The notes under the pieces: model-generated
What the model saw: the letters and a program-made list of their open reading frames with translations, nothing else
What the model was told of the DNA's origin: nothing
The model's database searches: none
Part shown: positions 43,627 through 52,094 of the stretch, one piece after another
How positions within the stretch are numbered: position 1 is the first letter of the stretch
Layout of the letters: every line of letters starts with the position of its first letter
Assembly: GCA_026415135.1 (NCBI GenBank)
Contig: JAOAHS010000002.1
Location: forward strand, 1 to 64,000
Length of the DNA stretch: 64,000 nt
Origin: Calditerrivibrio sp.
GTDB taxonomy: Bacteria; Chrysiogenota; Deferribacteres; Deferribacterales; Calditerrivibrionaceae
Direction: 5' to 3'
Made by a program: the position numbers and the translations under genes

Positions 43627-43830
43627 ATGGCTAAAGCTGAAAGAATAGAAATTATTGAGAAATGGTGCAAAGGCTGTGAGATATGTGTGGAGCTTTGCCC
43701 AACCGGTGCCCTTGAAATGAGGGATTTTAAAGCTTCAGTGAAGGACTTAGAAAAGTGCACTGCATGTATGCAATGTGAATTAAGATGTCCTGATTTTGCA
43801 ATTATCGTTTATAAGAAAGAGAAAGAATAA
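43627..43830 (+). CDS. korD: 2-oxoglutarate:ferredoxin oxidoreductase, ferredoxin-like delta subunit
   Basis: A 67-residue protein with two 4Fe-4S motifs, WCKGCEICVELCP and CTACMQCELRCP. It passes electrons from the TPP subunit to ferredoxin. AAGGAG precedes the ATG, and korA follows 31 bp later. Position as first gene of four matches the KorDABC order. Confidence 0.93.
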   Translation: MAKAERIEIIEKWCKGCEICVELCPTGALEMRDFKASVKDLEKCTACMQCELRCPDFAIIVYKKEKE

Positions 43831-43861
43831 GAAACAGAATGAATATGTTAGGAGGCATTAA

Positions 43862-44998
43862 GTGGCTAAAAAAGTAGAATTTATGATGGGTAACCATGCA
43901 GTTGCTGAAGGTGCCCTATATGCTGGATGCCGTTTTTACGGTGGATATCCCATTACACCTTCCACAGAGGTTGCAGAAAGGATGGCAGAGAGGTTGCCTC
44001 AAGTAGGTGGAAGGTTTATACAGATGGAAGATGAGATTGCTGCAATGGCTGCTGTAATAGGTGCGTCTATTGCTGGTGTTAAGAGTTTGACTGCAACAAG
44101 TGGTCCGGGATTATCTCTTAAACAGGAAAATATAGGTTATGCAATGCTCTGTGAGATTCCTGTGGTAATAGTGGATGTCATGAGAGGGGGTCCTTCTACA
44201 GGGATGCCAACAGGACCAAGCCAATCCGATATTATGGCTGCAAAATGGGGAACTCATGGTGATCATCCAGTTATTGCTGTGGCACCTTCATCTGTTCAAG
44301 AACAGTTTACAGAGACTGTAAGAGCTTTCAATCTTTCTGAGAAGTATCGTTGTCCAGTTTTCGTCTTGACCGATGCTATTATAGGGCAGATGATGGAGCA
44401 GATTGTTATTCCAGAACCTGGCGAGCTGGAGGTTGTGGAAAGACCAAAACCTACTTGTAAGCCGGAAGAGTACCTCCCTTTTGATATGGATAAAGAGATC
44501 GTACCCCTTGCTCCTTTTGGATCTGGTTACAGATTCCATATAACAGGCCTTCATCACAACTCTGACGGATTTCCTACTAATGATGCGGTATTGCATACAA
44601 AAAACACTATAAGAATCATAGAAAGGTTGAACAAAAACTATGATGATATTGTGAAAGTGGAAGAGTTTATGACTGATGATGCAGAGGTGCTTGTCTTTGC
44701 TATTGGGGTTTCTGCAAGATCTGCAAAGCATGCTGTTGTGGAAGCAAGAAATGCTGGAATAAAAGCAGGACTTGTAAGACCACTTACAATATGGCCTTTC
44801 CCTGAGAAACATTTGGATAGATTAATAGAGAAGAATAAAGTTAAGGGTATTGTTGTCCCTGAGATGAATTTGGGGCAGATGACTCTCGAAGTTCAGAGGG
44901 TTGCTAAGGGTCGCTGTGGGGTAGAAGGTTTATACAGCTTGTTATTGGAGCCAATACTTCCGAGTGATATCCTTGAAAAAATTAGGAGGTTTGTATAA
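43862..44998 (+). CDS. korA: 2-oxoglutarate:ferredoxin oxidoreductase, alpha subunit
   Basis: A 378-residue subunit starting at a GTG with AGGAGG 7 bp upstream. GNHAVAEGALYAGCRFYGGYPITPSTEVAERMA and MEDEIAAMAAVIGASIAG are the typical pyrimidine-binding region, and DVMRGGPSTGMPTGPSQSD is a Kor/Por hallmark. The enzyme oxidises 2-oxoglutarate to succinyl-CoA with reduced ferredoxin, or runs in reverse in a reductive TCA cycle. The broader 2-oxoacid family (Vor) cannot be excluded by sequence alone. Confidence 0.93.
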   Translation: MAKKVEFMMGNHAVAEGALYAGCRFYGGYPITPSTEVAERMAERLPQVGGRFIQMEDEIAAMAAVIGASIAGVKSLTATSGPGLSLKQENIGYAMLCEIPVVIVDVMRGGPSTGMPTGPSQSDIMAAKWGTHGDHPVIAVAPSSVQEQFTETVRAFNLSEKYRCPVFVLTDAIIGQMMEQIVIPEPGELEVVERPKPTCKPEEYLPFDMDKEIVPLAPFGSGYRFHITGLHHNSDGFPTNDAVLHTKNTIRIIERLNKNYDDIVKVEEFMTDDAEVLVFAIGVSARSAKHAVVEARNAGIKAGLVRPLTIWPFPEKHLDRLIEKNKVKGIVVPEMNLGQMTLEVQRVAKGRCGVEGLYSLLLEPILPSDILEKIRRFV

Positions 44999-45808
44999 AT
45001 GGCTTACGATTACGCTAAATATATAAGAAAGGGGAAATTACCCCATATATGGTGTGCTGGTTGCACCTATGGTATAGTTTTGAAATCTATGATAAGAGCT
45101 ATAGATTCTTTGGGTTGGGATAAAAACGATATCGTTGTTACTTCAGGTATTGGATGTGCAAGTCGTTTACCAGGTTATGTGGATTTTAATACTTTGCATA
45201 CTACACACGGTAGATCTATTGCTTTTGCTACAGGTGTAAAGATAGCTAATCCAAAGCTTAAGGTTATCGCCTTAGGTGGTGATGGAGACATGACAGCTAT
45301 TGGTGGTAATCACTTCATTCATGCATGCAGAAGAAATCTTGATATGGCTATCTTTGTATTTAACAATAATATCTATGGTATGACTGGTTCCCAATATTCA
45401 CCTACCACTCCAAAAGGTGCTTGGGCAACAACATCTCCTTATGGTATGACTGAAAATACTTTTGAAATTACTGATCTTGCTAAGGGTTCTGGTGCTACTT
45501 TTGTCGCAAGGACAACAGCGTATCATGTAGCCCATTGTGAAAAGATGATAAAAGAAGCCCTTACACATAAGGGTACAAGTGTATTGGAAATCATAAACGC
45601 TTGTCCAACAGGTTTTGGTAGAAAGAACAAATTTAAAACTCCTGCGTCAATGCTTCTATGGATGAAAGATAATGCGGTCAATATTGAAAGGGCAAAGAAT
45701 ATGACTCCTGAGGAGCTCGCTGGTAAAATCACAATAGGGGTTCTTCACAAAGAGGAGAAGCCTGAATATCTTGATACGTATGATACAGTAGTTGGATTAA
45801 AAAAATAG
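44999..45808 (+). CDS. korB: 2-oxoglutarate:ferredoxin oxidoreductase, beta subunit
   Basis: A 269-residue TPP-binding subunit. IWCAGCTYGIVLKSM, TSGIGCASRLPGYVDFNTLHTTHGRSIAFATGVK and the TPP motif ALGGDGDMTAIGGNHFIHACRRN with NNNIYGMTGSQ are all canonical. It begins directly after korA, with AGGAGG upstream. Confidence 0.95.
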   Translation: MAYDYAKYIRKGKLPHIWCAGCTYGIVLKSMIRAIDSLGWDKNDIVVTSGIGCASRLPGYVDFNTLHTTHGRSIAFATGVKIANPKLKVIALGGDGDMTAIGGNHFIHACRRNLDMAIFVFNNNIYGMTGSQYSPTTPKGAWATTSPYGMTENTFEITDLAKGSGATFVARTTAYHVAHCEKMIKEALTHKGTSVLEIINACPTGFGRKNKFKTPASMLLWMKDNAVNIERAKNMTPEELAGKITIGVLHKEEKPEYLDTYDTVVGLKK

Positions 45809-45817
45809 GAGTATAAG

Positions 45818-46360
45818 ATGGCAAGGATAGATATAAGAATTGGTGGATCAGGTGGTCAAGGTACCATTACAGCTGCTGCCATATTGGGTTATGCAGCTGT
45901 ATATGCAGGTAAAAATGCTGTTCAAACGAAGTCTTATGGTCCAGAGGCAAGAGGCGGAGCTGCTAGGGGTGAAGTAGTTATTAGCGATGAAGAGATAAAC
46001 TATGTTAAGGTTTTAAAATCTGATATACTTGTAGCTCTTACTCAAGAGGCCTGTGATAAATTTGTAGTGGATGCTAAGGAAGGTAGCATCGTAGTCGTGG
46101 ACGATTTCATGGTAAAGAATAAGCCTAAAGGTAATTTTAAGCTTTACTCACTACCTATCATAAAGACTGCTGCTGAGGATGTGGGTAAGTCTATGGTGGC
46201 TAATATTGTAACGCTGGGTGTAATAAACGAACTTGCAAACCTTATAGACTACGAAAAGCTTGAAAAAGGTGTTTTAAGTAAAGTCCCAAAAGGTACAGAA
46301 GAGCTTAACAAAAAAGCGCTAAAAGCTGGTATAGAGCTTGCAAAAGCTGCAAAAAAATAA
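45818..46360 (+). CDS. korC: 2-oxoglutarate:ferredoxin oxidoreductase, gamma subunit
   Basis: A 180-residue subunit. IRIGGSGGQGTITAAAILGYAA and QTKSYGPEARGGAARGEVVIS are the hallmark of the gamma chain of 2-oxoacid:acceptor oxidoreductases. TAGGAG precedes the ATG; a strong terminator follows. Confidence 0.95.
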   Translation: MARIDIRIGGSGGQGTITAAAILGYAAVYAGKNAVQTKSYGPEARGGAARGEVVISDEEINYVKVLKSDILVALTQEACDKFVVDAKEGSIVVVDDFMVKNKPKGNFKLYSLPIIKTAAEDVGKSMVANIVTLGVINELANLIDYEKLEKGVLSKVPKGTEELNKKALKAGIELAKAAKK

Positions 46361-46386
46361 AAAAGCGGGGTTTATCCCGCTTTTTT
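46361..46386. terminator. Bidirectional terminator after korC
   Basis: AAAAGCGGG (361-369) and CCCGCTTTT (376-384) with a GTTTAT loop, flanked by A- and T-runs. It also ends the converging unknown gene whose stop lies at 46385. Confidence 0.9.
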
Positions 46387-46978
46387 AATTAGCTTTGTCT
46401 GAGTTGTAATCTAAGGGTATAATATTTTTAGCTTTCAATATATTATATAGAGCATTTATCTTTGTTTTTTGCCATCTTTCGTAGATTTTTAATATGTTTT
46501 CTTCGTCTATCAATCTAAAGCTTTTGGCTATCTCCATCAAGACACTGGTTATTTTTAAAAATTCTTTATAAACATTTAGATATAGGTTTTTTATGTCACT
46601 TAGTGTATCAATGTGGTTGTATATTCTGTAAAGCGTCAGGAATGATACCTGACCGAGCTTTATAAAATAATCTATATCCACAAGCTTTCTGTTAAGCTTA
46701 TCCGGGAAGAGACCAGAGTATATGAGACATAAATCCCCTACAGCTTTAATTGTCTGTATCTTTCCAAAAAGGTCCTTTGCAAATGCCTTCATAAATGCCT
46801 CACCTAAGGCATCATCGTTAATGATATTTTTATAAAAAAAGTCCTCTTTCTCTATCAGGTTTTTCATAATGGTCATAAGATATAACTTGGCATATTCATT
46901 CAACTGAAGGGATGCTTTCCGTTCGTTCTCAGTGACTATGTCGTACATTTCTGATGATATATTTTTTACTACTAACAT
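46385..46978 (-). CDS. Protein of unknown function (197 aa)
   Basis: A mostly helical soluble protein without signal peptide, cysteines or membrane segments, acidic and basic residues mixed. Stretches such as LNEYAKLYLMTIMKNLIEKEDFFYKN and FIKLGQVSFLTLYRIYNHID suggest a helical bundle. I do not recognise a domain. AGGAGG lies 7 bp before the ATG. It stands alone between kor and the nickel/cobalt transporter; about 120 bp upstream hold no clear promoter. Confidence 0.7.
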   Translation of the reverse strand: MLVVKNISSEMYDIVTENERKASLQLNEYAKLYLMTIMKNLIEKEDFFYKNIINDDALGEAFMKAFAKDLFGKIQTIKAVGDLCLIYSGLFPDKLNRKLVDIDYFIKLGQVSFLTLYRIYNHIDTLSDIKNLYLNVYKEFLKITSVLMEIAKSFRLIDEENILKIYERWQKTKINALYNILKAKNIIPLDYNSDKAN

Positions 46979-47097
46979 AATACACCTCCTTGTGTACTAT
47001 TTCTGACTTCCCTGTTCTTAACTATATGATCGGATAAAATGGTTATATGTTTAGAACGATTTTAAGTTTATTAATAATGTATTTGTATTTAAATAAT

Positions 47098-47814
47098 TTA
47101 TCTAATCAAGAGGTTGGATTCTATGAGAATCTCCTCGTTTTTTTGAAGATCTTCATAGTTGCCGAAATACAGAATATTACCATTACTTAATATTAGGCAC
47201 TTGTTACATAGCTTTTGAGCAAGGGTTAAGTTATGGGTGGCTATTATTTTTGTATGTTTGAAATCGTTTAAAATGTTTGCTATCTCAAAGCTGCTTTTTG
47301 GATCTAATTCTGCAGTTGGTTCATCTAATACCAATATTTCCGGAGAAAAAGCTAAAGCAGAGGCGATGCATACCTTTCTTTTTTCCCCTCCTGATAGTTT
47401 AAAAGGGTGTTTATCTTTTAAGTGATTTATGGATAAAATATTACATATTTCATAAACAATCTCTTTGATCTGTTGATCGGTAAAACCAAGGGAGTCTAAT
47501 CCAAATGCAATATTATCATACACAGTGGGCATAAACAATTGATTGTCAGTATTTTGAAAAACTATACCGACTTTTGTTCTAACTATTTTTAATGTATCTT
47601 TTGAAATAAATATACCACCGATATTTATACTGCCCTCCTGACACAGAATTGTACCGTTTAAGTGTTTGAGTAGTGTTGATTTGCCTGCACCGTTGGCTCC
47701 TAAGACTGCAAGGGCGTCTCCATGTTCCAGTCTAAAGGAAATGTTGTGTAACACTTTGGTACCATCAGGATAGGTATATGATATATTGGAAACCTCTATA
47801 AAGTGATGACTCAT
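47098..47814 (-). CDS. nikO: ECF-type nickel/cobalt transporter ATPase
   Basis: A 238-residue ABC ATPase (CbiO/NikO). Walker A LGANGAGKSTLLKHLNG, Q-loop VGIVFQNTDNQLFMPTVYDNIAFG, signature FKLSGGEKRKVCIASALAF, Walker B ILVLDEPTAELDP and H-loop IATHNLTLA. It energises the QM membrane complex. Its start overlaps nikQ by 4 bp. Co versus Ni cannot be read from this subunit. Confidence 0.93.
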   Translation of the reverse strand: MSHHFIEVSNISYTYPDGTKVLHNISFRLEHGDALAVLGANGAGKSTLLKHLNGTILCQEGSINIGGIFISKDTLKIVRTKVGIVFQNTDNQLFMPTVYDNIAFGLDSLGFTDQQIKEIVYEICNILSINHLKDKHPFKLSGGEKRKVCIASALAFSPEILVLDEPTAELDPKSSFEIANILNDFKHTKIIATHNLTLAQKLCNKCLILSNGNILYFGNYEDLQKNEEILIESNLLIR

Positions 47815-48575
47815 AGTGTTGCTTTTACTAAAAAGATGTAGATAATTGTAGAAAAAATAAAAATGTAATCGTGTTTGTTTATATCAAAATCTTTTTTAAA
47901 ATGAAAAGACGATATACCACCTTTGGCATTTATAGATTCACAGATAGCTTCAGCACGGTTTATAGCCCTTATGAACATGGTAGAAATGATATATTTCATA
48001 TCTTTTAAGGTTATTTTTTTATAACAAGTTCTTTTTGAACTGATTGTCTCTTGTACTTGTAGTAGATCATGTAGAAAAATGAAGAGAAATCTATACATCA
48101 GTAATAAGGTCATCAAAAGCTCTTTGGGGACTTTGAACTTACTGAGTATGTGAACGAGATCTTTAAAGTTTGTTGATGAAATAATGGTTAACGTACATAT
48201 AATTATGTTTAAAAATTTTATGTAGGTAGTTATTGCAGATACTAAGCCTGCGTTTATAAAGACATTGTTTAGTTTTATTACATTGTTGTCAAGGAAAGGA
48301 TTAAAGATGATCAGTGGTACTATAAATAGTGAGGTAGTAAGGGAAAACTTTATCATCAAAGACAAAGGCAAAGGTGACAGTATAAAGAGGTACAATACAA
48401 AAGCTGACATAAACAGTATTTTAGTAAGATCATACTTGTTTATTGATACGTTAGTTAATAAAAAGATTGCTAAAATGAGAATTTTTGTTAGTGGAGAAAG
48501 TTTGTTTAGATAGCTGTTTTTATGGTTTAGTTCTTCAAAGGACAAAACGTATTCTAAGGCTATCTGGGTGTTCAT
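47811..48575 (-). CDS. nikQ: ECF-type nickel/cobalt transporter permease (T component)
   Basis: A 254-residue membrane protein of the CbiQ family with about five helices. KLSPLTKILILAIFLL at the N-terminus and LLMYRFLFIFLHDLLQVQETISSKRT plus MFIRAINRAEAICESINAKG carry the two Ala-Arg-Gly-like coupling motifs in altered form. It lies between nikMN and nikO. Confidence 0.88.
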   Translation of the reverse strand: MNTQIALEYVLSFEELNHKNSYLNKLSPLTKILILAIFLLTNVSINKYDLTKILFMSAFVLYLFILSPLPLSLMIKFSLTTSLFIVPLIIFNPFLDNNVIKLNNVFINAGLVSAITTYIKFLNIIICTLTIISSTNFKDLVHILSKFKVPKELLMTLLLMYRFLFIFLHDLLQVQETISSKRTCYKKITLKDMKYIISTMFIRAINRAEAICESINAKGGISSFHFKKDFDINKHDYIFIFSTIIYIFLVKATL

Positions 48576-48582
48576 GATTGTT

Positions 48583-49533
48583 TTAAGATTTTTTCTTCGT
48601 TAAGAAACCTATTGTCATTACAAGAATGATGGTTAAGAGTGCTCCAACAATGCCAGCTAACGAGAGACCCAAAGGTGAATCTGAGTTCGGTAGATTGTAA
48701 TCGGGTAAAAAAGAGATAATACTCTGTATTTTTTGGAAAACAAGATGGATTTTATTAGAAACTGCTTCTAATTCTTTTGATTCTCCTATGATCCTGGATA
48801 TACTCCACTCTAACCCATCAGGGTTATCAGAGGCTAAATGGGAAAACACACCGGCGGTAATAAGACTCAATAAAAATAGTGACATGACAGGATTAAAAAA
48901 TCTGGTATCATTTTTTTGAATGCTATAAAAAGCAGTATTTTTGATAATTTTATAAACTCCAACGGTAATTGCTCCTTCTGCTATGGCTATTAAAAGATGA
49001 ATAAAAAGCATTAATGATAAAAACTTTGTAAAAGGAAGATCAGATATACCTGATAAAGTGGTTTGTAGTGTAACCATAGAAGCGCCTAAGATAAGAGATA
49101 AGAACGCTCCAAGCCATAGAGCTGGATAGGATAGTTTCTCCTTTGAGAAAGATGATATAATAGGATAGATTATATAAGATGGCACAAAGGCTAAATTAAA
49201 TATATTGCAGCCCAGAGCTAAAATACCACCGTCAGCAAAAAATAGTGCTTGTATTATTAATACCGATGACATGGCAAGAAAGGCGAGATGGGGTCCCAGT
49301 ACAGCTGCAAGCAGAAAACCTCCTGTAAAATGACCGCTTGAACCAGTGCCAGGTATAGAAAAATTGATCATTTGAAGGGCAAAAACAAGAGATGCAATAA
49401 CCCCCATAAGTGGTATTATATTATCATGGGAATTTTTTCTAAACTTTATAGATGAATAAACAACTGTTCCTGCTGTAATTGTCCAAAAGGATGTTGCCAC
49501 AGGTATCGATATAAGAGCATCTGACATATGCAT
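48583..49533 (-). CDS. nikMN: ECF-type nickel/cobalt transporter substrate-binding NikMN/CbiMN fusion
   Basis: A 316-residue membrane protein. It begins MHMSDALIS; the second residue His of M components is a metal ligand, which supports the ATG at 49533 (GGAGG 5 bp upstream) over a GTG two codons earlier. About seven helices form the M domain (NFSIPGTGSSGHFTGGFLLAAVLGP), and the C-terminal part has DNPDGLEWSI and a final helix, as in fused N components. The absence of a cobalamin riboswitch, the presence of hypF in the same region and the candidate operator at the start site favour nickel, but this is inference. Confidence 0.85.
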   Translation of the reverse strand: MHMSDALISIPVATSFWTITAGTVVYSSIKFRKNSHDNIIPLMGVIASLVFALQMINFSIPGTGSSGHFTGGFLLAAVLGPHLAFLAMSSVLIIQALFFADGGILALGCNIFNLAFVPSYIIYPIISSFSKEKLSYPALWLGAFLSLILGASMVTLQTTLSGISDLPFTKFLSLMLFIHLLIAIAEGAITVGVYKIIKNTAFYSIQKNDTRFFNPVMSLFLLSLITAGVFSHLASDNPDGLEWSISRIIGESKELEAVSNKIHLVFQKIQSIISFLPDYNLPNSDSPLGLSLAGIVGALLTIILVMTIGFLTKKKS

Positions 49534-49543
49534 AAACACCTCC

Positions 49544-49566
49544 GTATAATTACACGTTGTATATAC
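49544..49566. promoter_or_regulatory. Candidate operator of the nickel/cobalt transporter
   Basis: GTATA and TATAC arms separated by 13 bp, directly downstream of the -10 box and over the predicted start. The layout resembles NikR-type split palindromes (GTAT...ATAC), but the arms are short and the region is AT-rich. Confidence 0.35.
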
Positions 49567-49594
49567 ATTATATAATATTTTTTCACTAAGTCAA
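49567..49594 (-). promoter_or_regulatory. Promoter of nikMNQO
   Basis: On the minus strand TTGACT (49594-49589), 16 bp, perfect TATAAT (49572-49567). Confidence 0.65.
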
Positions 49595-49680
49595 TTTGAT
49601 ATTGTTTTTAAATACTCTATCATGATCTTTTGAATATTTTTTAACATCCTCATATAAAAAAGGGTTTTATGGAATAAACC

Positions 49681-49709
49681 TTGACAATTGAATATTAAGG
49701 TATTAGTTA
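49681..49709 (+). promoter_or_regulatory. Promoter of the permease-thioredoxin-ArsR operon
   Basis: TTGACA (49681-49686), 17 bp, TAGTTA (49704-49709), about 32 bp upstream of the GTG start. An ArsR site is expected near here, but I could not see a convincing palindrome. Confidence 0.5.
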
Positions 49710-49740
49710 TATAAAAAAAATTATATCTGTGGAGTCGTTT

Positions 49741-50688
49741 GTGTTTGAGCTTATTGCGAAGTATGTTGTTTATGATCTTTTGTCTCTTCAGAGAAGTATG
49801 AAGTTTTCTGCTGTTTTAGAGTTTTTTATATATGATACCTTAAAGATTTTTACCCTTCTTGTTGTTGTGATATTTACTGTATCTTTTATAAGAAGTTTTT
49901 TCCCCCCGGAAAAAACAAAAAAGTATTTGTCACATAAAAAAGAGTTTATAGGTAATATCCTTGCAGCTCTTTTGGGTATTGTTACACCATTTTGTTCCTG
50001 TTCTGCAGTACCTTTGTTTATCGGATTTGTAGAATCTGGTGTTCCACTTGGTGTCACTTTTTCTTTTTTGATTTCATCACCTATGGTTAATGAAGTCGCG
50101 CTTGTGATGCTTTTTAGTCTTTTTGGCTGGAAGATTGCCACTATTTATCTTATAACTGGACTTACAGTTGCGATCGTTGGGGGAATAATTATAGGTAGGC
50201 TTAGGTTAGAAAAGTATGTTGAAGAGTATGTTTATAATATTAAGATAGGGGATGTCAAAGTAATGTCTCCGACTTTTAGGGAAAGGATCGATTATGCTAA
50301 GGTTAATACCCTTGAGATCTTAAAAAAGGTTTGGCTTTATATAATCATTGCTATTGCCATAGGTGGGTTTATACATGGCTATGTTCCGGAGGATTTTCTT
50401 GTTAGATATGCTGGAAAAGATAATATATTTGCTGTACCTATTGCTGTTGTTCTCGGAGTTCCTTTATACTCCAACGTAGCAGGTGTGATCCCAATAGTAT
50501 ATGCCCTCATGCACAAAGGTCTATCCATCGGGACTGTTCTTGCTTTTATGATGGCGGTTACTGCTTTGTCCTTTCCTGAGATGATCATTTTAAGGAAAGT
50601 GTTAAAACCAAAGCTCTTGTTTATATTCGTTGGTATTATGACTGTGTCGATAATACTTGTTGGTTATATGTTTAATATGATCTTATAG
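49741..50688 (+). CDS. ArsP-type / SO_0444-type permease (DUF318)
   Basis: A 315-residue membrane protein with two groups of four helices. TPFCSCSAVPLFIGFVESGVPLG and FLISSPMVNEVALVMLF are the signature of the ArsP_1 (PF03773) permease family, whose studied members export methylated arsenite or other thiophilic compounds and ions. I use the GTG at 49741 because GGAG lies 6 bp upstream; a GTG 12 bp earlier would overlap that site. The thioredoxin and ArsR genes downstream support a metal(loid) resistance role. Confidence 0.85.
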   Translation: MFELIAKYVVYDLLSLQRSMKFSAVLEFFIYDTLKIFTLLVVVIFTVSFIRSFFPPEKTKKYLSHKKEFIGNILAALLGIVTPFCSCSAVPLFIGFVESGVPLGVTFSFLISSPMVNEVALVMLFSLFGWKIATIYLITGLTVAIVGGIIIGRLRLEKYVEEYVYNIKIGDVKVMSPTFRERIDYAKVNTLEILKKVWLYIIIAIAIGGFIHGYVPEDFLVRYAGKDNIFAVPIAVVLGVPLYSNVAGVIPIVYALMHKGLSIGTVLAFMMAVTALSFPEMIILRKVLKPKLLFIFVGIMTVSIILVGYMFNMIL

Positions 50689-50713
50689 ATAGAACGGTTT
50701 TTAGGAGGTTGTT

Positions 50714-50947
50714 ATGGAAATTTTAGTGTTAGGAACTGGATGTCAAAATTGTAGAAATTTATATGAAATGACCAAAAAAGCTTTGGAAGAACTGAATATT
50801 GAGGCTGATCTAAAAAAGGTGGAGGATATAGCTGAAATTATGAAATATTCTATGACCACACCGGCTCTTGTAGTAGATGGTAACGTGGTACATGCTGGAA
50901 AACCTCTACCTGATCTGGAGAAGATAAAAAAAATTATTAGTAAATAG
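50714..50947 (+). CDS. Thioredoxin-like redox-active disulfide protein (77 aa)
   Basis: A small thioredoxin-fold protein starting MEILVLGTGCQNCRNL; the CxxC is Cys-Gln-Asn-Cys at residues 10-13, and TTPALVVDGNVVHAGK provides the cis-Pro loop. It matches the family named redox-active disulfide protein 2. Such proteins often accompany DUF318 permeases and ArsR regulators. AGGAGG precedes the ATG by 6 bp. Confidence 0.9.
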   Translation: MEILVLGTGCQNCRNLYEMTKKALEELNIEADLKKVEDIAEIMKYSMTTPALVVDGNVVHAGKPLPDLEKIKKIISK

Positions 50948-50988
50948 GAGACTTTTTAAGATCTATTTTAATGTTAGGGGTATAAATA

Positions 50989-51345
50989 TTGGCTTTTAAT
51001 GACCTACTGTTAACTTATAAAGCTTTGTCTGATAAAACGCGTTTAAAGATTTTAAAGATCCTTGAACATGGTGAGCTCTGTGTTTGTGAACTTGCTCATG
51101 CTTTCGATACTGTTCAACCAAAGATATCTTTTCATCTATCCATATTAAAAGAGGCGGGCTTGGTTCGGGACAGAAAACAGGGGAAATGGTCTTATTATTC
51201 ATTGAGATATGATGATATGTTTAAACGGGTACTTTTGCTCTCCACTATAGAACGTATAGATGATATCGATATTGCCATTGAAAGAGAACGACTTATAAAG
51301 AACTTACACAAAAATGATACAAAGGAGATGGATAGATTTTGTTAG
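50989..51345 (+). CDS. ArsR-family metalloregulator
   Basis: A 118-residue winged-helix repressor. ALSDKTRLKILKILEHGELCVCELAHAF carries the ELCVCEL arsenic(III)-type Cys motif on the recognition-domain helix, and QPKISFHLSILKEAGLVRDRKQGKWSYYSL is the DNA-binding wing. The only in-frame start is TTG at 50989, with GGGG 8 bp upstream. Last in the operon, it presumably represses it until As(III) or a similar ion binds. Confidence 0.92.
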   Translation: MAFNDLLLTYKALSDKTRLKILKILEHGELCVCELAHAFDTVQPKISFHLSILKEAGLVRDRKQGKWSYYSLRYDDMFKRVLLLSTIERIDDIDIAIERERLIKNLHKNDTKEMDRFC

Positions 51346-51422
51346 GTGTTTTAGAAGCTGTTTGTGATTTGTTGTTATAATTATTTACCCTGATTGATAG
51401 GATTATATTTTATTTTAACCTC

Positions 51423-51450
51423 TTGACATTTTTTGAGAAAAGTATATGGT
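51423..51450 (+). promoter_or_regulatory. Promoter of the lexA operon
   Basis: TTGACA (51423-51428), 16 bp, TATGGT (51445-51450). Confidence 0.6.
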
Positions 51451-51465
51451 AAACATAAGTTCACC
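51448..51465. promoter_or_regulatory. LexA operator (SOS box) upstream of lexA
   Basis: GGTAAACATAAGTTCACC is an 18 bp near-palindrome, GGTnAAC-n4-GTTnACC, matching at seven of nine pairs. It overlaps the -10 and the predicted start, as expected for autorepression. Confidence 0.7.
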
Positions 51466-51479
51466 TGATGAGGTTTTTT

Positions 51480-52094
51480 ATGGAGATCAGTAAAAGGCAG
51501 TTGGAATGTCTTTCTTTCATAAAAGATTATATAGCCGAGTATGGCTATCCACCTACGGTTCAAGAGATATGTGATGGGCTGAAGATAAAATCTAAAAATG
51601 CAGGGTTTAAGCTATTAAAAGCTCTTCAGGATAAAGGGCTTATCAAAAGAAATCCAATGATTTCAAGGGGGATAGATCTTATATCCAAAAAGGGGTTACC
51701 GATAGTTGGAAAGATTACTGCAGGGCTTCCCATTACTGCTGAGGAGAATATTGAGGGTTATTTGTCACTTGATGAGTTTGTGGGTGATGATAGATATTTT
51801 GGTCTAAGAGTCGTGGGGGACAGTATGATGGGAAGAGGTATATTCGATGGAGATTTGGTGATAATAAAAAAACAGCCAGATATCTTTAATAATCAGATTG
51901 GGGCTTTTATGATAAATGGGGAGTTTACACTTAAGACCTTTAAAGTTTCTGAAAATGGTGAGATCTGTCTTAAACCTGAAAATGATAGTTATCTACCTAT
52001 ATATGTGGGGGATGGGGATATGTTTGAAGTTATTGGGGTATTGAGGATGGTTGTTAGACTTTTTGGGGATCATTATGAGGCAAGAAAATATTGA
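51480..52094 (+). CDS. lexA: LexA repressor
   Basis: A 204-residue SOS repressor. The N-terminal winged HTH (RQLECLSFIKDYIAEYGYPPTVQEICDGLKI) binds DNA; the C-terminal S24 peptidase part has the Ala-Gly self-cleavage site in KITAGLPITAEENIEGYL, the catalytic Ser in RVVGDSMMGRGI and Lys in GEFTLKTFK. I begin at 51480, with AGG 6 bp upstream, instead of an ATG four codons earlier. It shares an operon with a small gene and dinB. Confidence 0.95.
   Translation: MEISKRQLECLSFIKDYIAEYGYPPTVQEICDGLKIKSKNAGFKLLKALQDKGLIKRNPMISRGIDLISKKGLPIVGKITAGLPITAEENIEGYLSLDEFVGDDRYFGLRVVGDSMMGRGIFDGDLVIIKKQPDIFNNQIGAFMINGEFTLKTFKVSENGEICLKPENDSYLPIYVGDGDMFEVIGVLRMVVRLFGDHYEARKY

Noticed and set aside
46979-47000. 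TGTGTAC-like half-site upstream of the 197-residue unknown gene as a fourth member of the palindrome regulon
   Set aside because: Only one half matches and it overlaps the ribosome site; the second arm is absent.
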